A DNA stretch of 64,000 nucleotides, taken from positions 62,001-126,000 of the forward strand of contig NZ_MOMB01000052.1 in the NCBI RefSeq assembly GCF_002752165.1. The letters are read 5' to 3'. The notes beneath the pieces were generated by a model, which saw only the letters and a list, made by a program, of their open reading frames with translations, did no database searches and was not told where the DNA came from. Position numbers and translations under genes: made by a program. Positions 36,569 to 47,429 of the stretch are shown here, piece after piece; position 1 is the stretch's first letter, and each line of letters opens with the position of its first letter. Source of the stretch: Erwinia sp. OLFS4. GTDB lineage: Bacteria > Pseudomonadota > Gammaproteobacteria > Enterobacterales > Enterobacteriaceae.

Positions 36569-37384
36569 ATGAAAAAAAATCGCGCTTTTTTGAAGTGGGC
36601 AGGGGGTAAATACCTGTTACTGGATGAGATCCGTCGTCATTTACCAGAAGGTGAGTGCCTGATTGAGCCATTTGTTGGTGCTGGCTCGGTATTCCTCAAT
36701 ACCGATTACCCGCGTTATATCCTGGCTGATATCAATAGCGATCTGATTAACCTGTACAACATTGTTAAAACACGTACCTGCGAGTTTGTGCATGATGCCC
36801 GCAGGTTATTTAGTGAACAGTCCAATGCGGCAGATTTTTATTACGCTAAGCGGGAATGTTTTAACCATAGCGTTGATCTTTACGAACGGGCCCTGTTGTT
36901 TCTTTATCTGAATCGTTACTGTTTTAACGGTCTGTGTCGCTATAACCTCAGCGGTGAGTTTAACGTGCCATTTGGCCGTTACCGGCGACCTTATTTCCCT
37001 GAAGATGAGTTGTACTGGTTTGCTGAATGCGCGCAAAAGGCAACGTTTGTCTGTGAGTCATACGATGTTACTCTGAGTAAAGCGGATAAAGGCGCGGTTA
37101 TCTATTGTGATCCGCCTTACGCACCGCTTTCGGCTACGTCAAACTTTACCGCTTACCATACCAATAGTTTTTCGTTGCAGGAACAACAGCATCTGGCAGA
37201 GCTGGCGGCCGGGCTGTCGGCAAAACAGCAAATACCGGTGCTGATTTCTAATCATGATACGCCGATGACCCGGGAATGGTATCAACGTGCGTCGCGTCTG
37301 ATGCAAATTAAAGTCAGGCGCTCCATTAGCAGTCGTGGCGGTGGGCGGATCAAAGTGGATGAGATTCTGGCCCTGTATATTTAA
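36569..37384 (+). CDS. dam: DNA adenine methyltransferase (GATC)
   Basis: A 271-residue alpha-class N6-adenine methyltransferase modifying GATC, guiding mismatch repair and replication control. AdoMet motif FLKWAGGKYLLL (residues 7-18) with VGAGS at 36-40, and catalytic DPPY at 181-184. Length is close to E. coli Dam (278). Lies 127 bp after damX and before rpe, the canonical operon. No second methylase or restriction partner is nearby, so it is the housekeeping enzyme. Confidence 0.97.
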   Translation: MKKNRAFLKWAGGKYLLLDEIRRHLPEGECLIEPFVGAGSVFLNTDYPRYILADINSDLINLYNIVKTRTCEFVHDARRLFSEQSNAADFYYAKRECFNHSVDLYERALLFLYLNRYCFNGLCRYNLSGEFNVPFGRYRRPYFPEDELYWFAECAQKATFVCESYDVTLSKADKGAVIYCDPPYAPLSATSNFTAYHTNSFSLQEQQHLAELAAGLSAKQQIPVLISNHDTPMTREWYQRASRLMQIKVRRSISSRGGGRIKVDEILALYI

Positions 37385-37451
37385 GCTGAGTCTCTGATAA
37401 CAACTGAGTTGCTAATCGCCTGAAGCCAGGCACATGAACCGGGAGAAATGG

Positions 37452-38138
37452 ATGAAACAACCTTGGATTGCCCCTTCAATTCTGTCAGCAGATTTCGCCC
37501 GCCTGGGTGAGGATACGGCAAAAGTGCTGGAAGCTGGCGGTGATATTGTGCATTTCGATGTGATGGATAATCACTATGTTCCCAATCTGACAATGGGCCC
37601 GATGGTGCTGAAAGCGCTTCGGGATTATGGCATTCGCGCCCCAATCGATGTGCATCTGATGGTAAAACCCGTTGACCGTCTGATCCCGGATTTTGCGAAA
37701 GCTGGCGCCAGTTTTATTACCTTTCATCCGGAAGCCTCAGAACATATTGACCGCACGCTTCAGCTGATTAAAGAACACGGCTGTAAGGCTGGACTGGTGT
37801 TTAATCCGGCCACACCACTGAGCTACCTTGATTACGTCATGGATAAGCTGGATATCATCTTAATTATGTCAGTAAATCCCGGCTTCGGCGGTCAGGCGTT
37901 TATCCCGGGTACGCTGGATAAATTGCGTGCTGCACGCCGGCGCATTGATCAGAGTGGCTATGATATTCGCCTTGAGGTAGACGGCGGTGTCAAAATTGAT
38001 AACATCGCTGAAATTGCCGCGGCAGGTGCGGATATGTTTGTTGCTGGTTCGGCCATATTTGGTCAGTCTGACTACAAAAATGTCATCGATAAAATGCGCA
38101 CTGAACTGGAGAAGTCCCGTCATGGTTCCTTTCACTGA
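37452..38138 (+). CDS. rpe: Ribulose-phosphate 3-epimerase
   Basis: A 228-residue TIM-barrel enzyme interconverting ribulose-5-phosphate and xylulose-5-phosphate in the pentose phosphate pathway. Conserved motifs: [28 protein letters not shown] (metal-binding), [15 protein letters not shown] and EVDGGV. ATG 37452 ([11 protein letters not shown]) has GGGAG at proper distance; an ATG six codons earlier is less likely. The end overlaps gph by 17 bp. Confidence 0.97.
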   Translation: MKQPWIAPSILSADFARLGEDTAKVLEAGGDIVHFDVMDNHYVPNLTMGPMVLKALRDYGIRAPIDVHLMVKPVDRLIPDFAKAGASFITFHPEASEHIDRTLQLIKEHGCKAGLVFNPATPLSYLDYVMDKLDIILIMSVNPGFGGQAFIPGTLDKLRAARRRIDQSGYDIRLEVDGGVKIDNIAEIAAAGADMFVAGSAIFGQSDYKNVIDKMRTELEKSRHGSFH

Positions 38139-38799
38139 TATTCATGGGCTGGCGTTCGATCTGGATGGCACCCTGGTGGACAGTGCCCCCGGACTGGCGC
38201 AAGCGGTTGATTTGGCGCTGGGCGAACTCAGTTTGCCAGCACCGGGTATTGAGCGCGTGGCACGCTGGATTGGTAATGGCGCCGACATTATGCTCACCCG
38301 CGCATTGCGCTGGGCGCTGGATGCCGAGCCAGAACCGGACCTGATTAACGATGCCCGTACGTTTTTTGATAAGTATTATGCCGCTACTATCAGGCAGGGT
38401 AGCAAGCTATTTCCTGATGTCAGCATGGTGCTTGAACGTCTGGCGGCACGCGGTTTACCGATGGCAGTTGTTACCAATAAACCAACGGCGTTTATTGCGC
38501 CATTGCTGCAATCTCTGGGCATTGCCCACTACTTTTCGTTAGTGCTGGGGGGCGATGATGTGGCACAGAAAAAGCCGCATCCCGCACCGCTATTTTTGGT
38601 ACTGGGCACCTTCGGGCTGCTGCCCGAATCGCTGTTATTGGTTGGCGATTCGCGCAATGATATTCTTGCCGCCCAGGCTGCGGGATGTCCCTGTGTTGGT
38701 ATGACTTATGGGTATAATCACGGTGAACCTATTACCGACAGCCATCCCAGCGTTGTACTCGATCATTTTAATCAGCTTTTGCCCACATTAGGGCTGTAA
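38122..38799 (+). CDS. gph: Phosphoglycolate phosphatase
   Basis: A 225-residue HAD phosphatase that removes 2-phosphoglycolate formed during repair of oxidised DNA 3' ends. The nucleophile motif [14 protein letters not shown] gives Asp13 and Asp15; VVTNKP is motif II, KPHPAPL motif III and VGDSRND motif IV. ATG 38122 lies inside the end of rpe, giving the usual coupled overlap. The frame is open further upstream within rpe, which is a shadow. trpS follows after 14 bp. Confidence 0.96.
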   Translation: MVPFTDIHGLAFDLDGTLVDSAPGLAQAVDLALGELSLPAPGIERVARWIGNGADIMLTRALRWALDAEPEPDLINDARTFFDKYYAATIRQGSKLFPDVSMVLERLAARGLPMAVVTNKPTAFIAPLLQSLGIAHYFSLVLGGDDVAQKKPHPAPLFLVLGTFGLLPESLLLVGDSRNDILAAQAAGCPCVGMTYGYNHGEPITDSHPSVVLDHFNQLLPTLGL

Positions 38800-38813
38800 A
38801 TCAGGATATTAGC

Positions 38814-39818
38814 ATGAGCAAACCCATCGTTTTTAGTGGCGCACAACCTTCGGGTGAACTGACTATTGGTAATTATCTGGGTGCGCTGCGTCAGTGGGTG
38901 AAGATGCAAAAGGAGTACCAGTGTATCTACTGCATTGTTGACCTTCACGCGGTCACCGTACGCCAGGATGCAGCAAAATTGCGCAAAGCAACGCTGGACA
39001 CGCTGGCGCTTTATCTGGCCTGTGGTATTGATCCCAATAACAGCATTATCTTTGTACAATCTCACGTGCCAGAACATACCCAGCTGGGATGGGTGCTGAA
39101 CTGCTATACCTATTTTGGTGAGCTCAGTCGTATGACCCAGTTTAAGGACAAGGCCGCGCGCTACGAGGAGAATATCAACGTCGGTTTATTTGATTATCCT
39201 GCCCTGATGGCGGCGGATATTCTGCTTTATCAGACCCATCAGGTGCCGGTGGGAGAAGATCAAAAGCAGCATCTTGAACTGTGCCGTGACGTTGCCTCAC
39301 GTTTTAATGCGCTTTATGGCGACATTTTCCGTATACCGGAACCCTTTATTCCTCAGTCTGGCGCCCGCGTGATGTCGTTACTGGAACCGACGAAAAAAAT
39401 GTCAAAGTCAGACGATAATCGCAATAATGTTATTGGCCTGCTGGAAGATCCTAAATCGGTGGTGAAGAAAATTAAGCGTGCGGTGACCGATTCTGATGAG
39501 CCGCCGGTCGTGCGCTACGATGTTAAAGAAAAAGCCGGGGTTTCTAACCTGCTGGATATTCTTTCCGGCGTTACCGGCACATCGATTGCCGAGCTGGAAA
39601 AATCGTTCGAAGGGAAAATGTATGGCCACCTGAAGAGTGAAGTCGCGGAGGCGGTGTCTGACATGCTTGCTGGATTACAGGAACGTTATCACCGCTACCG
39701 TAACGATGAAGCTTTTCTGGAAACGGTGATGCGTGATGGCGCAGAAAAAGCCCGGGCAATGGCGCAGGAAACGCTGAAAAAGGTTTATCAGGCCGTGGGT
39801 TTTGTTGCCCAGCCTTAA
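38814..39818 (+). CDS. trpS: Tryptophanyl-tRNA synthetase
   Basis: A 334-residue class I synthetase. The HIGH-like motif is in [14 protein letters not shown] (12-25) and KMSKS in KKMSKSDDN (about 195-203). Length matches E. coli TrpS (334). It ends the aroK-to-trpS run and is followed by an intrinsic terminator. In E. coli cysG lies next; here tsgA is next. Confidence 0.97.
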   Translation: MSKPIVFSGAQPSGELTIGNYLGALRQWVKMQKEYQCIYCIVDLHAVTVRQDAAKLRKATLDTLALYLACGIDPNNSIIFVQSHVPEHTQLGWVLNCYTYFGELSRMTQFKDKAARYEENINVGLFDYPALMAADILLYQTHQVPVGEDQKQHLELCRDVASRFNALYGDIFRIPEPFIPQSGARVMSLLEPTKKMSKSDDNRNNVIGLLEDPKSVVKKIKRAVTDSDEPPVVRYDVKEKAGVSNLLDILSGVTGTSIAELEKSFEGKMYGHLKSEVAEAVSDMLAGLQERYHRYRNDEAFLETVMRDGAEKARAMAQETLKKVYQAVGFVAQP

Positions 39819-39849
39819 TCCACTGACGCACTGAGCTTCTCAGACAGAC

Positions 39850-39877
39850 CCTGGCGTTACGGCGTCAGGTTTTTTTT
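39850..39877 (+). terminator. Terminator after trpS
   Basis: CCTGGCG and CGTCAGG pair over 7 bp (one G-U) around a TTACGG loop and are followed by eight T. It closes the aroK-trpS transcript. Confidence 0.85.
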
Positions 39878-39924
39878 ATTTGCCGGTGTGCAACCCTATC
39901 CTGCTCTTTCCCCGCTGGCCGGAC

Positions 39925-39957
39925 AAAACAAAAAAGCGGCGCTGGCGGCGCCGCTTT
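39925..39957 (-). terminator. Terminator after tsgA
   Basis: AAAGCGGCGC and GCGCCGCTTT pair perfectly over 10 bp around a 5-base loop; on the minus strand the stem runs into TTTTTTGTTTTG. It ends the tsgA transcript. Confidence 0.88.
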
Positions 39958-40023
39958 ATGCTTATCTGATCCCTGTGGTGATAATGGCACCGCCATACGC
40001 TTGTCTGGCTGGCGGCTAACGGG

Positions 40024-41229
40024 TTAAGACGCAGGCTCTGGCGCTTCTTGTTTCCAGGTGCTGTGGCTACGATGCCTGGTGACAAAACCAAGCAGCAGAC
40101 ACATAAGGAACACAACAGCATACAGACAGTTAGCCGTTTTCAGCGCCATCTGAACGCCGTAATGGCTGACAATGGGTGCCGTAACGATAAAGGTCAGCAT
40201 TGTGCCTACCGTACCGCAGGTCAGAATAAAGTTGACCAGTTTGGGTGAAGACACTTTGGTTTGCAGCGAACCCAGCGTAATGATGGTGGTATAAATAGCA
40301 CTGGAGACAAAGCCCAGCGCCAGGATAATCCACTGCAGCATAGCTGGATTACCGTTGGTGATGAACCAGTACATCAGGACTGTGGCCAGCAACGCCAGCA
40401 CGGTAACGATTCGCTGCGGATCAAAGAAACGTAATATGGCACTGAATACCCACATTCCAACCATATACGCTGTCCAGAAACTGCTAACCAGACCGCCGGC
40501 CTGTAGCATGTCCATGTGCAGATTGCTGTTAGCATACTGCGGTACCCAGGAAATGAAACCGAGCTGGCCGAGGATATAACAAAGGGCGGCAATGGCCAGC
40601 AGCGCGACGCCAACACCCCATGACTCTTTTTGTTCCGGCAGGTTTTCTTTGGGGGCGGTTTTGCCCAGCTGCGGGAAGTTGATGCTCAGAGTCAGTATGA
40701 AAATAGCCAGATAAATCAGTCCGATAAATCCGTATACTAAAAACCAGGGCAAGGAATGGGCCAGTATCCAGGCGGCTAAAAAGGGAAATAGCGTGCCCGC
40801 CATGCTGAAGAATGAATCGGTAAACAGTAAACGCGCGCCTCGCTGACGACCGTCATACAGGTGGGTGATCAGGAAGGTACCAATTGACATGGTAATGCCG
40901 CTTACCACCCCCAGCACAAACATGCATAAGGAAAATAATGCCAGGCTGTGGGTGAATGCCAGTCCGGTTACCGCCAGTAACATTAATATGAAGCCAAATA
41001 TCAGCTGACGCTTGAGCGGAACAATTTCCATCAGCCAGGCATTAAGAAAGATGGCAACCAGTATGCCGCTGTTCAGAAAGGTAAACGTGTTGCTCATTTC
41101 CGACACCGGCCGGTGAAAATAGTGAGCAATATCTCCCATAACAACGCCAGTGACGATCACCAGTGAGCCGGTCAGAGCATAGGAAAGAAAACTTATCCAT
41201 GTTAGACCAATGCGATCCGGATTTGACAT
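40024..41229 (-). CDS. tsgA: TsgA, major facilitator transporter
   Basis: A 401-residue protein of the major facilitator superfamily with 12 predicted spans; sequence and length fit enterobacterial TsgA (393 in E. coli). The substrate is not established; the name comes from tellurite- and selenite-responsive expression. In E. coli nirBDC-cysG lies between tsgA and trpS; those genes are absent here. It is divergent from ppiA, the usual neighbour. Confidence 0.93.
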   Translation of the reverse strand: MSNPDRIGLTWISFLSYALTGSLVIVTGVVMGDIAHYFHRPVSEMSNTFTFLNSGILVAIFLNAWLMEIVPLKRQLIFGFILMLLAVTGLAFTHSLALFSLCMFVLGVVSGITMSIGTFLITHLYDGRQRGARLLFTDSFFSMAGTLFPFLAAWILAHSLPWFLVYGFIGLIYLAIFILTLSINFPQLGKTAPKENLPEQKESWGVGVALLAIAALCYILGQLGFISWVPQYANSNLHMDMLQAGGLVSSFWTAYMVGMWVFSAILRFFDPQRIVTVLALLATVLMYWFITNGNPAMLQWIILALGFVSSAIYTTIITLGSLQTKVSSPKLVNFILTCGTVGTMLTFIVTAPIVSHYGVQMALKTANCLYAVVFLMCLLLGFVTRHRSHSTWKQEAPEPAS

Positions 41230-41339
41230 AAATTAACCCTGTTTGTTGTAAAAAGTGCAAAAAAATGGCCACTATCTTAATCAGCAATGTGATATTCATA
41301 AATGTTTAATGAAATTTATAGTCTTATTCTCATTTTATC

Positions 41340-41355
41340 TGTGATTGTCATCACT
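41340..41355. promoter_or_regulatory. Candidate CRP-binding site upstream of ppiA
   Basis: TGTGA-N6-TCACT matches nine of ten consensus bases with exact spacing, about 130 bp before ppiA and 110 bp before divergent tsgA. E. coli ppiA is known to have several promoters with CRP control, so conservation is plausible. Confidence 0.55.
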
Positions 41356-41483
41356 TTTTATGGGGAATTGCTGAAAACGTTGCGCGTAGTGTGAGGTAAA
41401 TAACGGTAAAGATCTGGCGCGCTGGTTAACCACTCTTTAAAATCTGGTGGTTTTGTGGTTGCTGCCCGATAAAGGAATAATTC

Positions 41484-42056
41484 ATGTTTAGACGCACACT
41501 TACCGCTTTGTCTTCCGTTTTGTTGTTGTCTGCCGTTTCCACTGCAGCGCTGGCAGCAAAAGGCGATACGCACGTCATGCTGACCACGTCAGCGGGCAAT
41601 ATAGAACTGGAACTGAATAACCAGAAGGCTCCGGTATCCGTTAAGAATTTTGTCGATTATGTGAACAGTGGTTTTTATAACAACACGGTTTTCCACCGGG
41701 TTATCCCGGGCTTTATGATTCAGGGCGGTGGATTTAACGCTGAAATGCAGCAAAAAAATAGTAATCCGCCGATCAAAAATGAGGCGGATAATGGGCTGCT
41801 GAACAGTCGGGGTACGATTGCCATGGCGCGCACGGCAGATAAAGACAGTGCTACCAGCCAGTTTTTTATCAACGTCGCCGATAATGCATTTCTTGATCAC
41901 GGGCAGCGCGATTTTGGCTATGCCGTGTTCGGCAAAGTGGTTAAAGGCATGGATGTGGCAGATAAAATAGCCCAGGTACGGACGCAAAACGTGGGTCCCT
42001 ACCAGAACGTTCCGGTGACACCGGTTATTATCCTTTCGGCAAAAGTTGTCCCCTGA
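41484..42056 (+). CDS. ppiA: Periplasmic peptidyl-prolyl isomerase A (cyclophilin)
   Basis: A 190-residue precursor with a signal peptide of about 24 residues (cut after ALA before AKGD). The cyclophilin domain carries [29 protein letters not shown], containing the conserved FHR, and [13 protein letters not shown]. It accelerates proline isomerisation in the periplasm. Same length as E. coli PpiA. A CRP-like site lies upstream, and a GC-rich hairpin follows the stop. Confidence 0.96.
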   Translation: MFRRTLTALSSVLLLSAVSTAALAAKGDTHVMLTTSAGNIELELNNQKAPVSVKNFVDYVNSGFYNNTVFHRVIPGFMIQGGGFNAEMQQKNSNPPIKNEADNGLLNSRGTIAMARTADKDSATSQFFINVADNAFLDHGQRDFGYAVFGKVVKGMDVADKIAQVRTQNVGPYQNVPVTPVIILSAKVVP

Positions 42057-42065
42057 TTGTCGGCG

Positions 42066-42086
42066 GGGGCGGTAGCTTGCCGCCCC
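42066..42086 (+). terminator. GC-rich hairpin after ppiA
   Basis: GGGGCGG and CCGCCCC pair perfectly over 7 bp around a 7-base loop, 10 bases past the ppiA stop. No T-run follows, so termination may be partial. The rest of the 221-bp gap to pabA holds no gene; yhfG-fic of E. coli is missing here. Confidence 0.5.
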
Positions 42087-42277
42087 TGGTTATCTGCGGC
42101 CCTGACAGGTCCGTTTTCTCACCGGCCAGAAGTGTGTGGCCCTCTGCTGGCTTTGTATGAGCAAACCGCTTATTTGCCCGGCAAAAACAGCCGGAGCTTG
42201 ATTTTGCAACAAACTTATCAATATTCCCTGCTAAAAAAATGCGTAGAATAGCGGCGTTTCTTCCGGCCGGAGTGTCC

Positions 42278-42853
42278 ATGCTGCTGATTATTGATAATTA
42301 CGACTCATTCACCTGGAATCTTTACCAGTATTTTTGTCAGCTTGGCGCGGATGTTGAGGTGTATCGCAACGACGCCATTTCCCTGCAACAGATTGCCCGT
42401 CTTCGCCCGACGCATCTGGTGATATCACCGGGACCCTGCACCCCTGATCAGGCAGGGATTTCGCTGGCAGCAATTACCCATTTTGCCGGTTCTATTCCTG
42501 TGCTTGGCGTCTGTCTTGGCCATCAGGCGCTGGCACAGGCTTATGGCGGCCGGGTGGTTCGGGCGCGTCAGGCTATGCATGGCAAGGTATCGCAGATTGT
42601 TCATCAACAGCAGGGCGTTTTTGCCGGGTTAAATCAACCGTTAAGCGTCACGCGTTATCATTCGTTGGTGGTGGAGGCGGCGAGTTTACCCGCCTGTTTT
42701 GAGGTGACGGCCTGGAGTCTGCGTGACGGAGAGCCGGATGAAATTATGGGATTACGGCACCGGCATCTGGCGCTGGAAGGGGTGCAGTTCCATCCGGAGA
42801 GTATCCTGAGTGAGCAGGGGCTCCCGCTACTGAATAATTTCCTGTCACGATAA
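42278..42853 (+). CDS. pabA: Aminodeoxychorismate synthase, glutamine amidotransferase subunit
   Basis: A 191-residue class I glutamine amidotransferase supplying ammonia to PabB for 4-amino-4-deoxychorismate, the p-aminobenzoate and folate precursor. Start [14 protein letters not shown] is the classic TrpG/PabA N terminus; the nucleophile Cys lies in GVCLGHQ (about residue 79) and the His-Glu pair in FHPES. ATG 42278 has CCGGAG upstream. It could be confused with TrpG, but no trp gene is near and the argD context matches pabA. Confidence 0.95.
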   Translation: MLLIIDNYDSFTWNLYQYFCQLGADVEVYRNDAISLQQIARLRPTHLVISPGPCTPDQAGISLAAITHFAGSIPVLGVCLGHQALAQAYGGRVVRARQAMHGKVSQIVHQQQGVFAGLNQPLSVTRYHSLVVEAASLPACFEVTAWSLRDGEPDEIMGLRHRHLALEGVQFHPESILSEQGLPLLNNFLSR

Positions 42854-42936
42854 ATAACCTTGTCAGTGAATGCTTTTTTATGCATATTTAATGATTATAA
42901 TTTCACGCTAAATTTTAATGTCCACGGGTGAGGTAA

Positions 42937-44160
<1,224 letters not shown>

Positions 44161-44186
44161 GGGGTGGTCACTATCCTGAGGCGTTG

Positions 44187-44215
44187 CCGCAACCGCACAA
44201 CATCCGCGGTTGCGG
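44187..44215. terminator. Hairpin between convergent argD and yhfK
   Basis: CCGCAACCGC and GCGGTTGCGG pair perfectly over 10 bp with a 9-base loop. No T-run follows on the + strand; it probably forms the 3' end of both converging transcripts. Confidence 0.6.
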
Positions 44216-44234
44216 CCCCTGAGCACAGTTATCC

Positions 44235-46307
44235 TTATTTACCGAGCTTACGCGCCAGCCATTTGCCATGATGCGGCCGTTGTGACCAGGCCAGTGACGA
44301 AATGGTATGCATCACTTTCAGGTGGCTGAGGATACGCCTGACATGGCGTTCAACCACGGTAATGGGCCCTTCATGAAAATTTTCCGGCGCCTCCATAATA
44401 TTGGTATCGGAGCCGGGGCCATCATATTCCAGCCGCTGCTGACAGCGTTGTAGCGCAATTTCACAAGCTTGCAGATAGCGTTCCGCCAGTGAGGCGGTGA
44501 GCATAGTGTGTTCCCGTGCCAGAATCGTCATGGCATTAATATGTTCGACAATAAACTGACTGTGGGTGACCCACAGCTTCATGTCTGCAAGATAATCCGC
44601 ATTGAAGCCTGGCTCCTGCATGGCCTGATTCAGCGAGTTAAACAACGCATTATGCGCCTGATTAACCACAATCCGCTGGTAAGCCAGTTTTTCAGGTTGC
44701 TGTGCATTTCCCAGCAGCAGCTGCAGCGCTGACTGGTAAGCGCCAAGCGCATCGTGGGCGTTCTGACGCAATAAGCCGCTTTGCCACTGCGGCCACAGCC
44801 AGAGCATACCGCCAAAGGCAATCAGACAGCCAAGTAACGTATCCAGCAAACGGGGCCAGAGAAAGTCTGCGCCGTTAAGTGACAGCAGCTGTAGTGAATA
44901 GACGGCAGTGATGGTGAAGCCGATCATGGCCCAACCGTAGGATTTGCGAATAAACAGGTAGCTTACCAGGGTGATAACCAGCATCACCGGTAATACCAGG
45001 CTGTCCGGTGCATGGAAGTGTAGCGCAACCGCGGCAATCACCAGTCCGGCCAGGGTACCGAGAGCCCGGTGCTGAATACGCACCCGGGTAGCACTGTAAC
45101 CGTTCTGGCTGACAAACATGATGGTCATCAGAACCCAGTAGGGTTTGGGCATATTCAGAAACAGAGCGAGGATACTGGCGAACCCCAGCATGACGGCAAA
45201 ACGGCCTGCAGTACGTAATGCGGAAGATTTAAGCGATAGATAGCTGCGCAACGCCGGGATCAGCGGCAGACGCCGCTGACGATCCGCCATCAGGTCACGC
45301 TGGTACAGTGGCCGCTGGGTTCGTAGTACCCGGGCGATACGGCTGAAATGGTGATAGCAAAAATGTCCCACCGGATTGTCACGATGCTGGCGGGTGATTT
45401 TTTCGAGGGCTCCCAGCTGGTTATTCATGCTGAAACGCAGCGGCATCCGGTGATAAAGAATATCATCTGCCAGGACCCGCAGGCGGCTGGCAATGGTCTG
45501 GGCATTCCAGCGTATGACCGCTTCGGCATGGCTTTGCTCCACCAGTTTTTGCACTTCTTCAGGCTGATGCAGGCTAACGGCAATGTGCTCTTGTAAATCA
45601 AGCGCAATCTGCAGGGCGCGGGTGAGACGTTTGTAATGGTTCTGGCTGCCTGCTGACAGCATATGCATCTGCTGATAACAAAGATTAATCAGATCGACGG
45701 CTTTCTGCTGGCGGGCGAGTAGCGGCGGCAGCGCTTTTTCCGGATCGGTCAGTTTGGTCAACAGGGTATATTTTGCTTCGCAATAATCCGCCAGTTCGCG
45801 GTAGAGCAGGCTGAGGGTTTCCCGCAGAGGTTGTTCTTTCCACAGCCAGAACCAGAACCAGTTAAACAACCCGTACCAGATAGTGCCGAGGATATAAAAT
45901 AGCGGCGGCTGCCAGACAGGCATCCGTCCTTCGAGGCTGATAGTAAAGATAGCGGCAATCAGTGAACCGGGTAACAGCCGCCCATGAAGTGGGCTGATTT
46001 CGCCGGTGATGCCGAGCAGCATGGTCATAACAAACATGATGACCGGCAGCGGAACGTTAAGCTGGCCGAAATACTGCAGGGCAAAGCTGCTGAATGCAAA
46101 CAGACCGCCACCGACTATCAGGCGCTTAAAAAAACGCTTATGCGGTGTGTCCAGCCCGGCAATGTTGCAGCAGGCGGGGATTAACGCAAAAAGAAGCCCT
46201 GTTTGTAAATTGCCGAGCAGCCATCCTGCTGCAACCGGTAAACAAAGCACCAGCGTCTGACGCAGCGCGTAATTGACCTCAGGGTGATAAATAATTCGAC
46301 GCCACAT
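44235..46307 (-). CDS. yhfK: YhfK, FUSC-family inner-membrane protein
   Basis: A 690-residue protein with two clusters of hydrophobic spans (about 15-160 and 370-510), each followed by a long cytoplasmic region, as in the YccS/YhfK and AaeB-type FUSC family. Family members are putative exporters or membrane-stress proteins; YhfK has no proven substrate. Position between argD and crp is the E. coli one. Its start lies 65 bp after the crp stop, with a terminator in between. Confidence 0.9.
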   Translation of the reverse strand: MWRRIIYHPEVNYALRQTLVLCLPVAAGWLLGNLQTGLLFALIPACCNIAGLDTPHKRFFKRLIVGGGLFAFSSFALQYFGQLNVPLPVIMFVMTMLLGITGEISPLHGRLLPGSLIAAIFTISLEGRMPVWQPPLFYILGTIWYGLFNWFWFWLWKEQPLRETLSLLYRELADYCEAKYTLLTKLTDPEKALPPLLARQQKAVDLINLCYQQMHMLSAGSQNHYKRLTRALQIALDLQEHIAVSLHQPEEVQKLVEQSHAEAVIRWNAQTIASRLRVLADDILYHRMPLRFSMNNQLGALEKITRQHRDNPVGHFCYHHFSRIARVLRTQRPLYQRDLMADRQRRLPLIPALRSYLSLKSSALRTAGRFAVMLGFASILALFLNMPKPYWVLMTIMFVSQNGYSATRVRIQHRALGTLAGLVIAAVALHFHAPDSLVLPVMLVITLVSYLFIRKSYGWAMIGFTITAVYSLQLLSLNGADFLWPRLLDTLLGCLIAFGGMLWLWPQWQSGLLRQNAHDALGAYQSALQLLLGNAQQPEKLAYQRIVVNQAHNALFNSLNQAMQEPGFNADYLADMKLWVTHSQFIVEHINAMTILAREHTMLTASLAERYLQACEIALQRCQQRLEYDGPGSDTNIMEAPENFHEGPITVVERHVRRILSHLKVMHTISSLAWSQRPHHGKWLARKLGK

Positions 46308-46325
46308 ATGGCCTTTTAACAGAAA

Positions 46326-46354
46326 TAAAAAGGCGCGATAGTGATTACCGCGCC
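46326..46354 (-). terminator. Terminator after crp
   Basis: On the minus strand GGCGCG and CGCGCC pair around an 11-base loop and run into TTTTTATTTC: an intrinsic terminator 19 bases past the crp stop. Confidence 0.85.
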
Positions 46355-46372
46355 ATGTTGGTCCGGTTTGAC

Positions 46373-47005
46373 TTAGCGGGTACCGTAAACAACGATGGTT
46401 TTACCGTGGGCAGAGATCAGGTTTTGATCTTCCAGCATCTTCAGGATGCGCCCCACCGTTTCACGTGAACAGCCGACGATCTGGCCGATCTCCTGACGGG
46501 TGATTTTGATCTGCATACCGTCCGGGTGTGTCATTGCATCCGGTTGTTTCGCCAGGTTGAGCAGCGTCTGGGCAATGCGTCCGGTAACATCCAGGAACGC
46601 TAAGTTACCGACTTTTTCGGAAGTCACCTGCAGACGTCGCGCCATCTGCGATGAAAGTCGCATCAGGATATCAGGATTTACCTGAATCAGCTGACGAAAT
46701 TTTTTGTATGAAATTTCAGCGACTTCACAGGCGCTTTTTGCCCGAACCCAGGCGCTGCGTTCCTGGCCTTCTTCAAACAAGCCCAGTTCGCCAATGAAGT
46801 CGCCCTGGTTGAGGTAGGAGAGGATCATCTCTTTACCTTCTTCATCTTTAATCAGCACAGCAACTGAACCTTTAACGATATAGTAAAGTGTTTCAGCTTT
46901 TTCGCCCTGATGGATCAGGGTACTTTTTGATGGATATTTGTGAATATGGCAATGTGACAGGAACCATTCAAGAGTCGGGTCTGTTTGCGGTTTGCCGAGC
47001 ACCAT
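46373..47005 (-). CDS. crp: cAMP receptor protein (catabolite activator)
   Basis: A 210-residue global regulator. The cAMP-binding domain contains [19 protein letters not shown]; the DNA-binding helix-turn-helix is [19 protein letters not shown] (about 170-188). The sequence appears identical to E. coli CRP except for about two Ala/Thr-to-Ser changes ([18 protein letters not shown]), so E. coli CRP-site rules should hold here. A 19-bp palindrome lies 77 bp upstream. Unlike in E. coli, the next upstream gene is prkB, with yhfA missing. Confidence 0.99.
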   Translation of the reverse strand: MVLGKPQTDPTLEWFLSHCHIHKYPSKSTLIHQGEKAETLYYIVKGSVAVLIKDEEGKEMILSYLNQGDFIGELGLFEEGQERSAWVRAKSACEVAEISYKKFRQLIQVNPDILMRLSSQMARRLQVTSEKVGNLAFLDVTGRIAQTLLNLAKQPDAMTHPDGMQIKITRQEIGQIVGCSRETVGRILKMLEDQNLISAHGKTIVVYGTR

Positions 47006-47429
47006 TCGCTGTTATCCTCTGTTTGTCAATGCGCCTGAATACAGGGGCTGAACTCCCTGACGGGCGTTAAGATATGAAAACAATTTCCCGTCGGGAAATT
47101 TATTCCGGGTCTGTTATCAGAGCGTCGCTCAGGTTTTGATCCCGCATTCACCATGTGGTCTTCCACCGGTAAATTGTTCAGCTTTGTTTGTAGCATAGCT
47201 TTATCTTACTGTCTCCTGTTGTCTCGCTTCAGCTTGATGCAGTTAACAGTGCATCATCTTTTTAAGTGAACAATACAGCTTCAGGTTAAATGCGTATGCA
47301 ATGGCGCAAACAAGACGTCAGTCTCTGACGGAATTCAGAGGATGAAAGCGGGTTGGGTTAATAAATACAAATATATATCATTTACAAGTGAATGATTTGT
47401 ATGCAGATCTGAAGCAGCCCGCCAGGGTG
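47006..47429 (-). other. crp control region and prkB 3' end
   Basis: A 424-bp gap. It holds the perfect palindrome 47082-47100, a small inverted repeat CTCTGA/TCAGAG (47323-47340) and an AT-rich inverted repeat (ATCATT/AATGAT, 47377-47396, flanked by ACAAAT/ATTTGT) that could end prkB. I cannot point to a clear CRP autoregulatory site. The divergent yhfA (OsmC-type) gene found here in E. coli is absent. Confidence 0.45.
47082..47100. promoter_or_regulatory. Perfect 19-bp palindrome upstream of crp
   Basis: AATTTCCCG, one central T, then CGGGAAATT: nine-base arms with exact dyad symmetry. The one-base centre makes it a poor RNA hairpin loop but a good protein-binding palindrome. It lies 77-95 bp before the crp start codon, in the promoter or leader. 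I do not recognise it as a CRP, Fis, Fur, LexA or Cra site. Confidence 0.5.
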
